This document shows positions 60,382 to 64,000 of a stretch of 64,000 bases of DNA, piece by piece. Where the stretch lies: NCBI GenBank assembly GCA_963810755.1, contig CAWEOP010000002.1, positions 496,001-560,000 of the forward strand, written 5' to 3'. The number at the start of each line of letters is the position of its first letter. Position 1 is the stretch's first letter. The translations under genes and the position numbers were made by a program. Origin of the DNA: FEN-1219 sp963810755 (GTDB lineage Bacteria; Pseudomonadota; Gammaproteobacteria; Steroidobacterales; Rariloculaceae). The notes below the pieces were generated by a model, which saw nothing but the letters and a program-made list of their open reading frames with translations, had not been told where the DNA came from and did no database searches.

Positions 60382-61623
60382 TCACGTCGCGGGCGTGTAA
60401 TCCGACTCGCGGCGCCGCGCGAGCCGCTCTCCCGCAGGGTCGAATCGCCAGTTCAGCAACGTCCCGGCGAACAGCAACAGCGCAAACCCGGTCGCGAGCA
60501 CGAAGCCGAACTTGATGTGGCCGAACGCATCGCTGACAGCCGCCATGGCCAGCGGCCCGACGGCTGCGGCGAAAGCCGTGAAGAACAGGATGACTCCCGC
60601 GACCGCGCCGTGCTCGGACGGCGGGAAGCAGCTGATGCCCTTGGAGTTGAGCGTCGGATACACGACCGACATGAACAGTCCCGACAGCGGCAGCAGAAAA
60701 ATGCCCCAATTCGCACCGCCATAAAGGCTGCCCACGAAGCACGCCAGAATCGCGAATGAGGACACGGTCAAGACCGTATTCCACGACCACCTGTTCAGCA
60801 TCCATGCGCCGACAAATCGCCCGGCGGCCCGCAAAACGAAGAAAATCGTCAGTGCATAGGCGGCCAGCCACGACGCGGAGCCGGTGTAGCCGTCGAGATA
60901 CGTGGGCATCCACACGTAGATCGCGACCTCGACCGCCACATAGAGCATGATCAGGGACGAGAATCCGAGCGCATACGCGTCGCGCATCATCGCCAACGTG
61001 CGGGCAAACGTCGCGGGTGCGCTCGCCGGCGCGAGCGTGCCTGGATAGCGCGCCGCCGCCGCGATGATCATGAGCAGCACGCAAATGATGGCCGCGAAGA
61101 CGTACAAGTATTTCCAAGATAGACCCGCGGCAAGCAGCGTGGCGACGATGGCCGGCCCGACGATCGCGCCCACCGCGAAGAACCCCTCCACCGTGTTCAT
61201 GAACGCAGTGTGCTCGCGCGTCGAGCGCGAAAAATCGCCGATCAACGCGAGCGCCCCGATCTTGAAAACGCTTACGCCGACACCGGCCGCGCCGAGCAGC
61301 ACGACGAAGACTTGGAATCGGTCGCCGAACGCGAACAGCAGCGAGCTCGCGGCGTAGATGGCCAATCCGATGAGAATCGTGGCCTTGCGTCCAATGCGAT
61401 CGGCGAGATACCCGAGCCCGAGCGCACCGGCCGCGATCGCGGCCATCGGCACGTAGTGAAACGCGCTCGCGGCCTTGAGCGATAGCGCGAACTCCTCGAG
61501 CAAAGTCGGAATGATGCTGCCGACGGCGTCGGTGGTCATGGCGAACGTGAAGAACATCATGCACGTCAACGCCTTGATCACGAGGGTGTCGTAACCGCCG
61601 CCTACGTTGCCTCGACTCGGCAT
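60382..61623 (-). CDS. MFS transporter, probably sucrose
   Basis: A 413-residue, 12-helix major facilitator. Loop signature: GYLADRIGRKATI. ATG 61623 is chosen because the operator and promoter lie right upstream, and the longer frame to 61740 would swallow them. The neighbours (sucrose phosphorylase, ROK kinase, LacI) point to sucrose uptake. The transporter is convergent with lacI. Confidence 0.85.
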   Translation of the reverse strand: MPSRGNVGGGYDTLVIKALTCMMFFTFAMTTDAVGSIIPTLLEEFALSLKAASAFHYVPMAAIAAGALGLGYLADRIGRKATILIGLAIYAASSLLFAFGDRFQVFVVLLGAAGVGVSVFKIGALALIGDFSRSTREHTAFMNTVEGFFAVGAIVGPAIVATLLAAGLSWKYLYVFAAIICVLLMIIAAAARYPGTLAPASAPATFARTLAMMRDAYALGFSSLIMLYVAVEVAIYVWMPTYLDGYTGSASWLAAYALTIFFVLRAAGRFVGAWMLNRWSWNTVLTVSSFAILACFVGSLYGGANWGIFLLPLSGLFMSVVYPTLNSKGISCFPPSEHGAVAGVILFFTAFAAAVGPLAMAAVSDAFGHIKFGFVLATGFALLLFAGTLLNWRFDPAGERLARRRESDYTPAT

Positions 61624-61688
61624 GAGCCCCCGATCTGGTTCGAGCGTGGCGGCCGCCACACCGCGCGTAGTCGTTTCTTTACGTTGCC

Positions 61689-61702
61689 TGCAAACGATTG
61701 CA
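61689..61702. promoter_or_regulatory. LacI-type operator TGCAAACGATTGCA
   Basis: It lies between the divergent MFS (61623) and sucrose phosphorylase (61739) starts. It is the reverse complement of the 59314 site, so it is one bidirectional control point. Confidence 0.75.
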
Positions 61703-61738
61703 TCATAGCGACGCCGCCAGCGCGCGTAAACGGCCGCC

Positions 61739-63254
61739 ATGCAGAACCAGGTTCAATTGATTACGTACGTGGATCGGCTGTCCGGCGGCGGGCTAGTCGA
61801 GCTCGACGCGCTGCTCGCCGGGCCTCTGCGAAATCTGTTCGGTGGCGTGCATCTTTTGCCATTCTTCGATCCGATCGATGGTGCGGACGCAGGCTTCGAC
61901 CCGATCGATCACGCGCGCGTCGATCCGCGTCTCGGGAGTTGGTCGGATGTCGAAGCCCTTGCCAGGCGCATCGACGTGATCGCCGACCTCATCGTCAACC
62001 ACATCTCGCGTGACTCCCCGCAGTTCTGCGATTTCCGTGAGAAAGGGTCGGCATCGGAATATTCCGGACTGTTTCTGACGCGCGACCGCATCTTCGGGAA
62101 CAACGTGAGCGCAGCCGACGTGGACTCGATTTACCGGCCGCGGCCCGGAGCGCCTTTCAGCGAGGTCACGCTCGGGGACGGAGCGCCGCGAGACACTCTG
62201 GACGACGTTCACCCCGAGCCAGATCGACATCGACGTTACGCACCCGCAAGGCGTCGCATATCTCGAGCGAATCCTTCAGACGTTCGCCCGTAACGGCGTC
62301 CGCGTGGTCCGCCTCGACGCCGTCGGCTACGCCATCAAGAAGCCCGGCACGTCGTGCTTCATGATTCCAGAGACCTTCGACTTCATCGCCGAGCTCGCTC
62401 GGCGCGCGCAATCGCACGGCATGGAAGTGCTCGTGGAGATTCACTCTCATTACCGCACCCAAATCGAGATCGCGAAGCAGGTTGCGTGGGTCTATGACTT
62501 CGCCTTGCCGCCGCTCGTTCTGCACGCGTTCGCGTTCCGCACGGCGAAGCGCCTGAAGGAATGGCTGCGCATCCGGCCCGCGAATGCGGTGACGGTTCTC
62601 GACACGCACGACGGCATCGGCATCGTCGACGTCGGCGCGGGCGGTCCCGATGCGCCGGGCCTCGTGCCGCCCCAGGAGCTCGAGCAGCTCGTTGAAACGA
62701 TTCACGTGAACAGCCGCGGCGCGAGCCGCCGCGCGACAGGCGACGCCGCGTCGAACCTCGATCTCTATCAGGTCAACTGCACGTACTACGACGCATTGGC
62801 GCGGGACGACCGAGACTATTTGCTGGCACGCGCCATCCAGTTCTTCGCGCCCGGCATTCCGCAGGTTTACTACGTCGGTCTTCTGGCAGGCCGGAACGAT
62901 CTCGATCTCTTGGCGCGCACCGGCGTGGGCCGCGACATCAACCGGCACTACTACAGCTCGGACGAAGTCCTCGAAGCCCTCGAGCGTCCTGTCGTGCAAA
63001 AGCTCTGCGAGCTGATTCGGCTGCGCAACACGCACCCTGCGTTTCGCGGCAGTTTTTCCGTCGATGACAGCTCCGACGACGAGCTCATCATGTGTTGGCG
63101 CGCGGGCGCCGAGTTCGCAGAGCTCATAGTTCGATTCGCCGATAAGAAGCACCGGCTCGTCGTCTCGCACGAAGGCGGTCGTCGAGCCGTGGATCTGCTC
63201 GCCCCTTCGCCGCTGCTCGACACGCGCCCCGCCATCGAGGTGCGCGCGTGCTGA
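61739..63254 (+). CDS. Sucrose phosphorylase (GH13), one frameshift
   Basis: About 504 residues after repair, the normal length. It cleaves sucrose with phosphate to glucose-1-phosphate and fructose. Motifs: NQVQLITYVDRL at the start, GFDPIDHARVDPRLGSW, nucleophile Asp near 193 (VVRLDAVGYAI), acid/base Glu near 233 (VLVEIHSHY), LDTHDGIG and RDINRHYYS. The frame breaks near 62187: a one-base change between LGDGAP and ETLWTTFTPSQID. A consensus error is likely. It runs into the ROK gene by 7 bases. Confidence 0.9.
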
Positions 63255-64000
63255 CGACGCGCCTCTACGGCGGAATCGAGGCGGGAGGCACGAAATTCGT
63301 TTGCGCCGCTGCTCGCGACACCGACGAGATCGTGACCGAATCTCTCATCCCGACGACGACTCCGGCGCGAACGCTGCGAGACGTCGAGGAGTTCTTCGAC
63401 GCCGTGGCAACCAAGCTCGGGCCGTTCGACGCGTTCGGAATCGCGACCTTCGGACCCGTGGACCTCGATCGCGCCTCGTCGACCTTCGGTCAGATCCTCG
63501 AGACACCGAAGGCGGGTTGGTCGCGGATCGATCTGGTGACCCCGCTCGCGCAACGGTTCGATTGCCCCGTGGGGATCGACACCGATGTCAACGCGGCGGC
63601 GCTCGCGGAAGCGGGCCGCGGCACCGGGGATCTCGGGAGCACGCTCGTCTACGTCACCGTCGGCACCGGCATTGGCGGGGGCGCAATCGTCAACGGCGGG
63701 AGCGTCAAGGGCTTGCGACATCCCGAGATGGGACACATACGCGTCGTCCGCGACGCCCGCGACGTCGACTTCGCGGGCGTCTGCCCGTTCCACGGCGACT
63801 GCCTCGAGGGCCTCGCCAGCGGCTCCGCGATCGTCGCGCGTTACGGCGTCGCGCTCGAACGATTGCCCGAAGGACACGAGGCCTTCGAAATCATCGGCAA
63901 TTACCTCGGCCAGCTCGCGGCGAATGCAATCCTGATGTTGTCGCCGCGGCGTCTCGTCTTTGGCGGCGGGGTTATGAAGAACGAGGCGTTGTTTCACACG
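63248..64000 (+). CDS. ROK-family fructokinase, 3' end outside window
   Basis: 251 residues from GTG 63248, cut by the window end. It has GGIEAGGTKFVCAAA (ATP loop), GIDTDVNAAALAEAGRG, VTVGTGIGGGAI, the zinc-binding HPEMGH and CPFHGDCLEGLASG, and RRLVFGGGVM. The pattern matches ROK fructokinases (Mak/ScrK-like), which phosphorylate the fructose released by sucrose phosphorylase. No ATG fits; overlap with the previous gene supports GTG. Confidence 0.9.
   Translation, partial: MLTTRLYGGIEAGGTKFVCAAARDTDEIVTESLIPTTTPARTLRDVEEFFDAVATKLGPFDAFGIATFGPVDLDRASSTFGQILETPKAGWSRIDLVTPLAQRFDCPVGIDTDVNAAALAEAGRGTGDLGSTLVYVTVGTGIGGGAIVNGGSVKGLRHPEMGHIRVVRDARDVDFAGVCPFHGDCLEGLASGSAIVARYGVALERLPEGHEAFEIIGNYLGQLAANAILMLSPRRLVFGGGVMKNEALFHT

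Noticed and set aside
61762..61767. TACGTA inside sucrose phosphorylase as a regulon site
   Set aside because: It is coding (ITYV codons) and far from the stress island, so it is treated as chance.
1..64000. tRNA, rRNA, CRISPR, insertion sequences or prophage
   Set aside because: I searched by eye for cloverleaf, repeat-spacer and transposase patterns on both strands and found none that I can support.

Overview
The window is high-GC DNA with dense, mostly leaderless or 4-bp-overlapping gene pairs. The gene content (UrcA protein, DUF6152, LigAB, PEP synthase, Crp/Fnr regulators, Xanthomonas-like sucrose phosphorylase locus) points to a gammaproteobacterium. I favour a Steroidobacterales/Xanthomonadales-type soil organism, but no rRNA or tRNA is present to confirm this. 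No CRISPR array, insertion sequence, prophage or tRNA was seen.

Layout. (A) 0-24.4 kb is a stress island. It holds universal stress proteins, CBS-domain proteins, a second-type GroEL, a hybrid kinase, DUF2267, a degenerate SbmA/YddA-like ABC protein, an MgtA-type P-ATPase, a flippase-like membrane protein, PEP synthase, cytochrome c, an ADP-forming acyl-CoA synthetase, a flavodoxin, a Met-rich secreted protein, DUF5335, a DksA-type zinc finger, a PDZ protein and UrcA. This content resembles the dormancy/hypoxia regulons known from other bacteria. A palindromic TACGTA motif recurs in its intergenic regions. (B) 24.9-29 kb holds a LigAB extradiol dioxygenase and an intact Ca-type P-ATPase. (C) 29.1-33.8 kb holds an 801-residue secreted protein of unknown function with lower GC, a PadR repressor and a secreted conserved protein. 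(D) 33.8-39 kb holds a molybdopterin oxidoreductase/cytochrome b/PepSY membrane redox operon, a VOC protein, a Tat-exported amidohydrolase and two exported proteins. (E) 39.2-41.2 kb holds a cyclic-nucleotide-domain/thioredoxin-reductase fusion coupled to a UBP zinc finger. (F) 41.2-42.5 kb is gene-poor, with small ORFs and three rho-independent terminators. (G) 42.5-50.2 kb is a signalling cluster: three kinases or receivers, three Crp/Fnr paralogues and a diguanylate cyclase. (H) 50.4-53.5 kb holds envelope-stress small proteins (BON, DUF883-like, lipoprotein, DUF3309, OmpA). (I) 53.5-55.1 kb is an arsR-arsC-aquaporin operon. (J) 55.4-59.3 kb holds a receiver plus kinase, a glutathione peroxidase and an esterase. 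(K) 59.3 kb to the end is a LacI-controlled sucrose locus: regulator, MFS transporter, sucrose phosphorylase and ROK fructokinase, with two identical 14-bp operators.

A caveat on integrity: several otherwise well-conserved genes are broken by single-base indels (hybrid kinase near 4.06 kb, acyl-CoA synthetase near 20.16 kb, molybdo-enzyme near 35.17 kb, kinase near 43.97 kb, sucrose phosphorylase near 62.19 kb). A dense cluster of indels lies in 10.28-13.45 kb. The scattered ones look like consensus errors. The dense cluster is either a low-quality stretch or real decay of the MgtA/flippase pair.
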